Shown: in pieces, positions 1 through 5,730 of the stretch
Layout: each line of letters begins with the position of its first letter
Numbering within the stretch: the stretch's first letter is position 1
Source: Thermodesulfobacteriota bacterium
Lineage (GTDB): Bacteria > Desulfobacterota > Dissulfuribacteria > Dissulfuribacterales > UBA3076
Direction: 5' to 3'
Assembly: GCA_003645605.1 (NCBI GenBank)
Contig: QNAY01000096.1
Span: 1 to 5,865, forward strand
DNA: 5,865 nucleotides
Notes under the pieces: model-generated
The model's input: only the letters and a program-made list of their open reading frames with translations
What the model was told of the DNA's origin: nothing
The model's database searches: none
Program-made: the position numbers and the translations under genes

Positions 1-596
1 ATATTCATACCAAGCTCGTTCATGATCTCCCTGCCCATAATGGTGATTTCCGCAGTATCTATCCCATAAGGGCAAAAGACCGAGCATCGACGGCATTCAC
101 TGCACTGAAACATATAATACCAGAGCTGCTTCAACGCATTTTTAGTGAGCTTTCTTGCGCCTGCAAGGCGCCCCAGTATCTTACCCGTTGTAGTGAACTC
201 GCCCCTGTATATCGACCTCAACAACTCTGCCCGCATAACAGGCATGTTCATTGGATCTCCGCTGCCGAGGAAATAATGGCACTTATCCGCGCATGCACCG
301 CACCTGACACAAATATCCATATATATCTTAAACGTACGATACTTGCCGAGCATGTCCCTCATTTTATTGAGAAACCGCTCCTTCCAGTCATCAGGGAGTT
401 CCCATTCCTCATCTTCGATTACCCAGTACTTACCCCAGTCGCTTCGATCGTTCATGCCGACATTTTCCAGCACCTCTGGTCTGGCTGGATAGCAATAAAT
501 ACCTTTCTTGATATCAACAGGACGATCCATCCAGTTGCCACGAGGCGGTTTATAATCAATATTCAGCGACTCATAGTATTCAGGATTCTTCGCCAT
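1..596 (-). CDS. dsrK: DsrK, sulfite reduction-associated complex Fe-S protein (N-terminal part, runs off the left edge)
   Basis: DsrK is the cytoplasmic HdrD-like iron-sulfur subunit of the membrane complex DsrMKJOP. It is thought to pass electrons from DsrM to the DsrC trisulfide formed during sulfite reduction. I translated the minus strand by hand: it opens with MAKNPEYYESLNIDYKPPRG and stays open for 198 codons to the window edge, so roughly the first third of a protein of about 550 residues is present. Two 4Fe-4S ferredoxin motifs are visible: C96-x2-C99-x2-C102-x3-C106 and C165-x2-C168-x2-C171-x3-C175 followed by Pro. The CCG-type cysteine-rich domains expected to bind the catalytic cluster lie outside the window. 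The start ATG (596-594) is 3 bases after the dsrM stop and has a good ribosome site, GAGGG at 609-605, 8 bases upstream. Family and position in the operon agree, so the call is firm. Confidence 0.95.
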   Translation of the reverse strand, partial: MAKNPEYYESLNIDYKPPRGNWMDRPVDIKKGIYCYPARPEVLENVGMNDRSDWGKYWVIEDEEWELPDDWKERFLNKMRDMLGKYRTFKIYMDICVRCGACADKCHYFLGSGDPMNMPVMRAELLRSIYRGEFTTTGKILGRLAGARKLTKNALKQLWYYMFQCSECRRCSVFCPYGIDTAEITIMGREIMNELGMN

Positions 597-599
597 TTT

Positions 600-1601
600 T
601 TATTCCCTCTCCACTGGTATTCCGGCTTCTTTCATTTTTTCTCTGAATTCATTTTCATAATCTTCATAGGGATGGATTTTCACAGGATATTCCCATGGAT
701 TGACATGCATCTTGGCACGGTTGGTGTTTGCCAAATTTCTTCCGGGGCTGAGGAACACGCCACCGGCATGCATCAGTTTGCTAAAGGGGAAATACGCAAA
801 CAGAGTGCTTATAAGCGCCACATGGACAAAGAATATCGCGCCGATTCCCTCCGGCATTACCGGATGCAAAGTCGCCAGACCCATAGTGAGTTCCTTCACG
901 CTCACGATATCCACCCTGATGAAAAACCGCATAAGCACGCCGGAAATACCTATACCCAGGATCAACAACAGAGGAAAGTAGTCATTAGCCAGGGATATAT
1001 ACCGCATTTTCGGTACTATAAGACGTCTTACCAGAAGATAGCTCACGGCACCTATAAGTAATAAGTCGGTGAGGTAAAGCGTCGGCGCACCTATCTGGAA
1101 CATCCCATCCACCAGATCCATCCCATTTATTAAAAACGGTACAGGCTCAAGGAAGAGCCTCAGATGTCTGACAGCGATGATAAGAAAAGAATAGTGAAAT
1201 GCCAATGCACCAAGCCAGATCCATTTTGAACCACCGTAGACGATATTGCCGCTTGCCATCTCCGCCTTTGTATGCCTGAACAGCGAACGGAAAGCGAATA
1301 CTTCAAGAATCATACGGCCTATAACCCCGAGTGTGCTGCTAGGGCATTCGATCTTATTCTGTTTTATCCAGGGCAATGTCTTCTGCTGCCCACACGTAGT
1401 TGGAATACGATAAGGAACAGGCGACCGCCCCCAGTCCACTACTCGATAAATAAACCCTACAAGGAATATGGCAAACGCCGCATAGGGAACAAAAATCCCG
1501 AAGACAGGCTGCAGGGCTGACACTCCCCCCCCGACCAAAGCAACCACTACGATTACCAGAACAGCACCAAGAGATACACCTAACGATACTTTTACACCCA
1601 T
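600..1601 (-). CDS. dsrM: DsrM, NarI-like membrane cytochrome b subunit of the DsrMKJOP complex
   Basis: DsrM is the integral membrane, di-heme b subunit that exchanges electrons with menaquinone and passes them to DsrK. The 333-residue product matches the family throughout as I remember it. It has about six hydrophobic segments (near residues 9-29, 31-53, 127-146, 170-191, 207-228 and 255-275). It carries the characteristic PYRIPTTCGQQK stretch at 64-74, and the C-terminal region includes FPFSKLMHAGGVFLSP and HVNPWEYPVKIHPYEDYE. Candidate heme ligands are H136, H146, H246, H260 and H278, all in or near membrane segments; which ones ligate cannot be settled here. The frame stays open upstream to a TTG at 1631, but the ATG at 1601 is preferred because GAGG lies 8 bases before it and the longer form would add ten polar residues ahead of the first membrane helix. 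It starts 5 bases after the upstream stop codon and ends 3 bases before dsrK, which indicates translational coupling. Confidence 0.95.
   Translation of the reverse strand: MGVKVSLGVSLGAVLVIVVVALVGGGVSALQPVFGIFVPYAAFAIFLVGFIYRVVDWGRSPVPYRIPTTCGQQKTLPWIKQNKIECPSSTLGVIGRMILEVFAFRSLFRHTKAEMASGNIVYGGSKWIWLGALAFHYSFLIIAVRHLRLFLEPVPFLINGMDLVDGMFQIGAPTLYLTDLLLIGAVSYLLVRRLIVPKMRYISLANDYFPLLLILGIGISGVLMRFFIRVDIVSVKELTMGLATLHPVMPEGIGAIFFVHVALISTLFAYFPFSKLMHAGGVFLSPGRNLANTNRAKMHVNPWEYPVKIHPYEDYENEFREKMKEAGIPVERE
605..609 (-). promoter_or_regulatory. Ribosome binding site of dsrK
   Basis: The minus strand reads GAGGG at 609-605 within a longer purine run (612-603), 8 bases before the ATG at 596. It overlaps the last codons of dsrM, again pointing to coupled translation within the operon. 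Confidence 0.75.
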
Positions 1602-1606
1602 TACCG

Positions 1607-2185
1607 TTACCTCACTTCTCCTAGACCACAACTATTACAGCAGTCTTTAGTTCCTTTACCCTGCCCCTGCTCTTGTCGAACCATATAGGAAAGGCACCTT
1701 GCCTCTCCCTCTACAAAAAATGGTCTTTTCTTAAATTCATCCAATTTGATTTCCCATATCTTCTCCCGACACTTCATGTATACGTCAAAGGCGAGGAGAA
1801 CACAATAGTCGATCCTTGACTCCAATTCCAACAGATCTTCAAAAAATCCATCTGTATCTATATCTTTTCTCATCTCATCCCTGATGATTTTCTTAAGTAG
1901 AAAAACAACAGCAACAGCCCCTGAAGGCGGAAAATCCTGAATCGCCCTGATTCTGACTATCTTGTCGAGAAGAGAAAACATATTCTTCTGATTATTTCCG
2001 TTAAGAAGCTCATCAAATAGAGGCCCTACTGCTTCAGAAATATCGGCGCCTACAGGATTGGCAAACTTATTTTTTTGGTGCCTGAAAAACTCTACGGTTT
2101 CAGAAGGATAAGATTCATGGATACTATTAATCCACTTATCTACAATAAGAGTTCTTTTTTTTGCCAAGAGTTTTTCTAAATTCAT
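1607..2185 (-). CDS. RsbRD N-terminal domain-type protein, first gene of the dsrMK operon
   Basis: This 192-residue, predicted soluble and largely helical protein resembles the RsbRD/RsbR-type N-terminal (non-heme globin-like) sensory domain. Small proteins of this type are encoded just ahead of dsrM in many sulfate reducers. Signature stretches are the opening MNLEKLLAKKRTLIVDKWIN, then YPSETVEFF, then KFANPVG at 40-46, and AIQDFPPSGAVAVVFLLKK at 81-99. It has no STAS output domain, no signal peptide and no membrane segment, so it is probably a stand-alone sensor or assembly factor; its real job is unknown to me. The C terminus is unusual: after a basic and glycine/glutamine-rich linker (about 170-180) it carries C182, C183 and C186 in a CCNSCG motif, which could bind a metal or respond to redox. 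The start fits the family N terminus, although the upstream sequence offers only a weak ribosome site. Its last codons contain the ribosome site of dsrM. Confidence 0.85.
   Translation of the reverse strand: MNLEKLLAKKRTLIVDKWINSIHESYPSETVEFFRHQKNKFANPVGADISEAVGPLFDELLNGNNQKNMFSLLDKIVRIRAIQDFPPSGAVAVVFLLKKIIRDEMRKDIDTDGFFEDLLELESRIDYCVLLAFDVYMKCREKIWEIKLDEFKKRPFFVEGEARCLSYMVRQEQGQGKGTKDCCNSCGLGEVR
1610..1613 (-). promoter_or_regulatory. Ribosome binding site deciding the dsrM start
   Basis: The minus strand reads GAGG at 1613-1610, 8 bases before the ATG at 1601. It lies inside the last codons of the upstream gene, whose stop TAA is at 1609-1607. This favours the ATG over the in-frame TTG at 1631 and implies coupled translation of the two genes. 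Confidence 0.75.
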
Positions 2186-2237
2186 ATCCGCACTGTTCTT
2201 TAAGCTTTAACACACCAATCATTTCTTGCCCTGCCGA

Positions 2238-2267
2238 CAGGATATTAATATTTATCCATTAATCCTG
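2238..2267. repeat. Imperfect dyad in the dsr leader
   Basis: CAGGATATTAAT (2238-2249) pairs with ATTAATCCTG (2258-2267) apart from a two-base bulge, leaving an 8-base loop. A shorter stem, CCTG at 2230-2233 with CAGG at 2238-2241, overlaps its left arm, so the two structures are mutually exclusive. The dyad would be transcribed in the leader of the minus-strand operon. Function is unknown and a chance match in this AT-rich stretch is possible. Confidence 0.35.
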
Positions 2268-2306
2268 CGACAAGGACCCGCTTTTATTACTTTTTTTTCT
2301 TTTAAA

Positions 2307-2338
2307 TCATTCAGAACTTCCCATAATTTTCTGAATGA
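2307..2338. repeat. Perfect 10-bp inverted repeat with 12-base loop in the dsr leader
   Basis: TCATTCAGAA (2307-2316) is exactly complementary to TTCTGAATGA (2329-2338), separated by 12 bases. It sits just downstream of the candidate minus-strand promoter. It could be a stem-loop in the leader RNA or a two-fold operator for a dimeric regulator. It does not look like an ordinary terminator: on neither strand is the second arm followed by a T run. On the plus strand the T-rich tract (8 T at 2291-2298) lies before the stem, not after it. Confidence 0.6.
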
Positions 2339-2358
2339 CAATTCATAATGAACATCTC

Positions 2359-2385
2359 TTTATACAAAATGTGATTCCATGTCAA
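2359..2385 (-). promoter_or_regulatory. Candidate sigma70-type promoter for the dsrM operon
   Basis: On the minus strand a perfect -35 hexamer TTGACA (2385-2380) is followed after 15 bases by TATAAA (2364-2359), a 5-of-6 match to the -10 consensus. The spacer is shorter than the usual 16-18 bases, so strength is uncertain or an activator may help. Transcription would begin near 2352 and give a leader of roughly 165 bases before the first start codon, containing the inverted repeat at 2307-2338. It is the best promoter-like match I found by eye in the divergent region; it is a prediction only. Confidence 0.4.
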
Positions 2386-2444
2386 GACCAACTATGGATG
2401 AAACTGGATTTGAATACAATATTATGTTATTCCGTTTCCCTACT

Positions 2445-2554
2445 GTAAGCGTTTACAGGGTGTTGCAGATGCGAGGCGTACGGGTACGCAGACGTACTTC
2501 CTGTACTTCAAGTGCCCGGCAACAAAGCAGATGCGGCGCCCTGTAAACGCTTAC
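2445..2554. repeat. Palindromic repeat element (REP/MITE-like), about 110 bp
   Basis: The ends are a perfect 16-bp inverted repeat: GTAAGCGTTTACAGGG at 2445-2460 against CCCTGTAAACGCTTAC at 2539-2554. The pairing continues inward for 7 more positions if G-U pairs are allowed (2461-2467 with 2532-2538). An outer TTTCC/GGAAA pair (2435-2439 with 2557-2561) may add to the stem. Inside are a hairpin GCGTAC-GG-GTACGC (2476-2489) and a short direct repeat GCAGATGCG (2465-2473 and 2528-2536). The GC-rich interior contrasts with its AT-rich left flank. From memory, elements of this general design (a terminal palindrome, then a GTTGCAGATGCGAGGCG-like interior) are dispersed in sulfate-reducer genomes; copy number cannot be seen from one window. 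No coding frame lies inside it. Confidence 0.75.
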
Positions 2555-2556
2555 CT

Positions 2557-2559
2557 GGA
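2557..2559 (+). promoter_or_regulatory. Probable ribosome binding site of the radical SAM gene
   Basis: GGA lies 5 bases before the ATG at 2565, immediately outside the right arm of the palindromic element. The core is short, and it also falls in the possible outer stem (2557-2561 with 2435-2439), so folding of the element could hide it. Confidence 0.4.
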
Positions 2560-2564
2560 AATAA

Positions 2565-4298
2565 ATGAAAATATTACTTATATATCCATACTGCCTTGAA
2601 GACAGACTCCAGGATTACGACGTAAGGGTCATGCCCATAGGCGTTTATTATATAGGTGCTGTGCTAAAAGCAAATCACCATGATGTTGAAATATTGAATT
2701 GGCACAATATTAATAAAACGCCTGAAAGAATCAAGGAGATTCTGAAAGAAAAGAAGCCGGATATTATTGGTTTTTCCATCCTGCACGCGAACCGCTGGGG
2801 CGGCATAGAGGTCGCCCAAATTGCCAAGCAGCTCAATCCAAAGGTTCAGACCGTGTTTGGCGGGGTTGGAGCCACCTTTCTGTGGAAACATTTTCTGACC
2901 CATTTCCGGGAAATAGACTTCATCGTTAGGAGAGAAGGGGAGTACACCTTTTTAAATCTGGTAAAATGTATTGAAAATGCAGATTATAAACATGTCGAAG
3001 ACATTAAGGGAATCTGTTTCAGGAAAGCAGGCAAGATACTAAAGACTGAAGATGCCGCATTTGTTCAAGATATTGATGAGCTGCCAAATCCGGCAAAATA
3101 TTTCAAATATCAGCATGTAATCTCGTCTCGAGGGTGTCCATGGAATTGTACGTTTTGCGGATCGCCCCGATTTTGGAAACGTAAAGTCAGATTTCATTCT
3201 CCGGAATACTTTGTGGAGCAACTGGAGCTGCTGTACAAAAAAGGAGTGAAGTTTTTTTATGTCTCAGATGACACCTTTACGCTCAAAGGGGATCGGGTAA
3301 TTGAGATATGCAAAAAAATCCTGGAAAGGGACCTTAATATCACATGGTTTGCTATCTCGCGAGCAAACTGTGTGAATGAAGAAATATTATATTGGATGAG
3401 GAAGGCCGGCTGCATTCAAATCAGCTACGGTGTGGAAAGTGGTTCTGATAAAATCAGAAATTGCCTGAATAAAAATATTAAGGCCCATGATATTAAAAAA
3501 GCCTTTGAGTTGACTACTAAATACGGAATTCTTGCACGCGCCTATTTCATCTATGGCTCCCCTGGAGAGAGCTGGGCAACCATTCAGAAATCAATAGATC
3601 TGATGCATAAAATCAAGCCGATGAGTAGTATTTTTTATATCCTTGACCTGTTTCCAGGCACAGCGCTTTACTCGGATTTTAAGAAAAAATTCAAGGTCTC
3701 AGACGATATCTGGCTGCAGCAAATAGAAGATATCATGTATTTTGAGACTGATCCCCGTCTGTCCAGGGACACGATATTGGCCTTTGGCGAAAAACTGAGG
3801 AGTGAATACTATGGAAATCTTCACCATTATGTTGATTCCATTGAACTTATAGATAAAAAAAACCTCTACGAACTGCATTCAGGTTTTTGCTCAAGACTGG
3901 GGATGACTTTCAGCCACGGGGACTACGCAAGGATCGACGCCGTCAGGGAAAAAGATAAAACCGCTGAAAAGCTGTTCAAAAGGGCATTGGATTATTCCCC
4001 AGACCATCGGGCTTATCTGGGATTGGGCATCATCAAACAAAAAAACAGGGCCTTTGATGAATCTATCAAGATTTTATCAGAAGGCATTAAATGTTTCCCT
4101 GGCAGTGAGCCGTTGAATACGTGCCTGGGAATCAGCTATATGAACTTAGGGCAATTTAGCAAAGCGCTTTCATGCCTTATGAAATTCCCGGACTCAAGAG
4201 AAACGATTCCCTATATTGCAAACTGTTATAAGGCATTGGGTGATTTTGAAAAAGAATCCGCCTTCCTTGAAAAATTCCGTAATATTGAGTTACTGTAG
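2565..4298 (+). CDS. B12-binding-type radical SAM protein with C-terminal TPR-like region
   Basis: The 577-residue product has three parts. Residues 1 to about 140 resemble the cobalamin-binding Rossmann domain of BchE-type enzymes (start MKILLIYPY, then KPDIIGFSI at 64-72 and TVFGGVGAT at 96-104), without the DxHxxG cobalamin motif, as is common in this class. Residues about 180-400 form a radical SAM core with C191-x3-C195-x2-C198 (GCPWNCTFCGS) for the 4Fe-4S cluster, plus VSDDTF at 233-238, YGVESGSD at 288-295 and YGSPGES at 330-336. Residues about 465-571 look like three TPR-type helical pairs (for example AYLGLGIIKQKNRAFDESIKIL), suggesting protein binding. The product is predicted cytoplasmic, with no membrane segment. 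The reaction is unknown; relatives catalyse methylations, cyclisations and other radical steps. The gene ends 4 bases before the amidase gene and its start is 10 bases after the repeat element. Domain calls are strong; the biological role is open. Confidence 0.9.
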   Translation: MKILLIYPYCLEDRLQDYDVRVMPIGVYYIGAVLKANHHDVEILNWHNINKTPERIKEILKEKKPDIIGFSILHANRWGGIEVAQIAKQLNPKVQTVFGGVGATFLWKHFLTHFREIDFIVRREGEYTFLNLVKCIENADYKHVEDIKGICFRKAGKILKTEDAAFVQDIDELPNPAKYFKYQHVISSRGCPWNCTFCGSPRFWKRKVRFHSPEYFVEQLELLYKKGVKFFYVSDDTFTLKGDRVIEICKKILERDLNITWFAISRANCVNEEILYWMRKAGCIQISYGVESGSDKIRNCLNKNIKAHDIKKAFELTTKYGILARAYFIYGSPGESWATIQKSIDLMHKIKPMSSIFYILDLFPGTALYSDFKKKFKVSDDIWLQQIEDIMYFETDPRLSRDTILAFGEKLRSEYYGNLHHYVDSIELIDKKNLYELHSGFCSRLGMTFSHGDYARIDAVREKDKTAEKLFKRALDYSPDHRAYLGLGIIKQKNRAFDESIKILSEGIKCFPGSEPLNTCLGISYMNLGQFSKALSCLMKFPDSRETIPYIANCYKALGDFEKESAFLEKFRNIELL

Positions 4299-4302
4299 TC
4301 AC

Positions 4303-5730
4303 ATGTTCCAAGCAAACTTTCCCAGATTAGTCATCGCGGGCCTTAAGGGCGGAGCGGGAAAAACTGTTGCCGCTTTAGGACTGGTTCGGGCCTGGCAAAA
4401 ACAGGGCCTTCAAGTGGTTCCTTTTAAAAAAGGTCCTGATTATATTGATGCCGGATGGCTCTCACAGGCAGCCAAAAGGCCATGCTACAACCTGGACCCT
4501 TTCCTTATGTCCAGGGAAATCATCCGCAAATCCTTTGCCTTCAGAGCAAAAGATGCTGATATCAGCGTAATAGAAGGTAATCGCGGTCTCTTTGACGGAG
4601 TAGATGAGTCCGGTTCAAGTAGCACGGCGGAACTTGCCAAGTGGATAGATGCCCCTGTTGTCCTGGTTTTGGACTGCACCAAAATGACCAGAACAGCTGC
4701 GGCCCTTGTCCTGGGCTGTCAGAGGCTTGATCCGGAACTTCGTATTGAAGGAGTGATACTCAACCATATAGCCGGATTGCGCCATGAAACAATTGTCAGG
4801 CAATCTGTGGAAAAATACACCGGCATTTCCGTACTCGGCGCCCTGCCAAGGATGAAGGGTGATCCTATCCCCATGCGCCATCTTGGCGTAACTCCGTGGG
4901 AAGAACACCCGGAGGCCGCCGAAGCCCTGGACCGGCTGGGCCGGATGGTGACAGAATCAGTGGATATCCATACATTAGCAAAGATCGCTGATCAGAGTAA
5001 GGAATGGAAATTTGGCAGTATGGATGACGCGAAATTATTTCCTGGTGCCGAAAAAATCCCTTTGTCACAAACACCCCTTATAGGTGTGTTCCGGGATGAG
5101 GCCTTCCAATTCTATTACCCTGAAAACCTTGAATCCCTAGAGAAAGCCGGGGCAAAACTCATATTCCTGGATTCCCTTCAAGGTGGCGGATTGCCGGAAC
5201 TCGATGCACTATATATAGGAGGTGGATTCCCTGAAACACAGGCTGCCCGCCTCTCAGCTAATGAAGCCATGAGAAAAGATCTCTATCAGGCTATACATCG
5301 CGGACTCCCTGTCTATGCAGAGTGCGGAGGCCTGATGTATCTGGGCAGGCAACTTGTCTGGCAAGGGCGGACCTATCCTATGGCAGGGGCCATCGGTTGG
5401 GATTTTGTTGTCGGTGAAAAGCCGGTCGGCCATGGCTACAGCGCCCTGGAAGTTGTTTCCCAAAACCCCTTTTATGATGTAGGGACAATATTGCGGGGCC
5501 ATGAATTTCATTACTCCAGACCGGTCCTGGTGGACAAAGAAAAATCAGGCAAACTAAGCTGCCGTGTAGTAAGAGGGCATGGCTTTGACGGACAGCTTGA
5601 AGGAATAGTGTTTAAAAATATCTTTGGGACCTATACCCATATTCACGCCCTTGAGCGCCCCGAATGGGCCACCAGTCTGGTTAAGATCGCTGTCGAATAT
5701 AGCCATGCAAAATCACAGGGAACGTGTTAA
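4303..5730 (+). CDS. dsrN: CbiA/CobB-family glutamine-dependent amidase, probably siroheme amidase DsrN
   Basis: The 475-residue product has the two-domain build of cobyrinate a,c-diamide synthases. The N-terminal ATPase half has a P-loop GLKGGAGKT (13-21), PFKKGPDYID (40-49), EGNRGLFDG (91-99) and DCTKMTRTAAALV (124-136). The C-terminal class I glutamine amidotransferase half has GGGFPE (306-311), the nucleophile C341 in YAECGGLMYLG, and TYTHIH (443-448) with the catalytic histidine. In sulfate reducers a member of this family, DsrN, amidates siroheme to the siroheme amide found in DsrAB. The dsr neighbourhood and the NLDPFLM and CTKMTRTAAA stretches, which I recall from DsrN, favour that role over cobalamin synthesis. 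The frame is open upstream to 4216 inside the preceding gene, but the ATG at 4303 gives the normal N terminus just before the P-loop. Only a weak GAG at 4287-4289 precedes it, so translation may depend on coupling to the upstream gene. All key residues appear intact. Confidence 0.82.
   Translation: MFQANFPRLVIAGLKGGAGKTVAALGLVRAWQKQGLQVVPFKKGPDYIDAGWLSQAAKRPCYNLDPFLMSREIIRKSFAFRAKDADISVIEGNRGLFDGVDESGSSSTAELAKWIDAPVVLVLDCTKMTRTAAALVLGCQRLDPELRIEGVILNHIAGLRHETIVRQSVEKYTGISVLGALPRMKGDPIPMRHLGVTPWEEHPEAAEALDRLGRMVTESVDIHTLAKIADQSKEWKFGSMDDAKLFPGAEKIPLSQTPLIGVFRDEAFQFYYPENLESLEKAGAKLIFLDSLQGGGLPELDALYIGGGFPETQAARLSANEAMRKDLYQAIHRGLPVYAECGGLMYLGRQLVWQGRTYPMAGAIGWDFVVGEKPVGHGYSALEVVSQNPFYDVGTILRGHEFHYSRPVLVDKEKSGKLSCRVVRGHGFDGQLEGIVFKNIFGTYTHIHALERPEWATSLVKIAVEYSHAKSQGTC

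Larger units (their letters stand above)
2186..2564. other. Divergent intergenic region between the dsrM operon and the radical SAM/amidase operon
   Basis: This 379-base stretch contains no convincing coding frame. It is AT-rich from 2186 to about 2440 and holds the candidate minus-strand promoter, two inverted repeats and a T tract, then the 110-bp repeat element. For the plus-strand operon I see only a weak candidate -10, TATTAT at 2420-2425, with no good -35 at the right distance, so its promoter is not located. The divergent layout makes shared regulation of both operons possible. Confidence 0.6.

Noticed and set aside
276..1061. Open plus-strand frame of 261 codons antisense to dsrK and dsrM
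   Set aside because: It overlaps two strongly recognised genes on the other strand, the translation matches nothing I know and is rich in His, Ile and Phe in the way antisense frames often are, and it lacks a clear ribosome site.
600..1631. Longer dsrM beginning at TTG 1631
   Set aside because: It would use a rare start, overlap the upstream gene, and add ten polar residues before the first membrane helix, while the ATG at 1601 has a well-spaced GAGG.
2291..2338. Rho-independent terminator formed by the T tract and the 10-bp inverted repeat
   Set aside because: The T run precedes the stem on the plus strand and becomes an A run after it on the minus strand, the stem is AT-rich, and no gene ends here since both flanking operons diverge.
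2445..2554. CRISPR repeat or tRNA-like structure
   Set aside because: There is one palindromic unit with no regularly spaced repeats and spacers, and its arms do not fold into a tRNA cloverleaf.
2664..2903. Minus-strand frame inside the radical SAM gene
   Set aside because: It is short, without recognisable content or ribosome site, and fully contained in a gene with clear catalytic motifs.
4216..4302. 29-residue N-terminal extension of the amidase
   Set aside because: It lies inside the end of the radical SAM gene in another frame and reads as out-of-frame translation; family members begin shortly before the P-loop, as the ATG at 4303 does.
4303..5730. Cobalamin-pathway cobyrinate a,c-diamide synthase (CbiA/CobB) as the primary call
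   Set aside because: The fold and motifs would fit, but no other cobalamin genes are visible while the neighbouring operon is dsrMK; it stays a real alternative that a phylogeny would settle.
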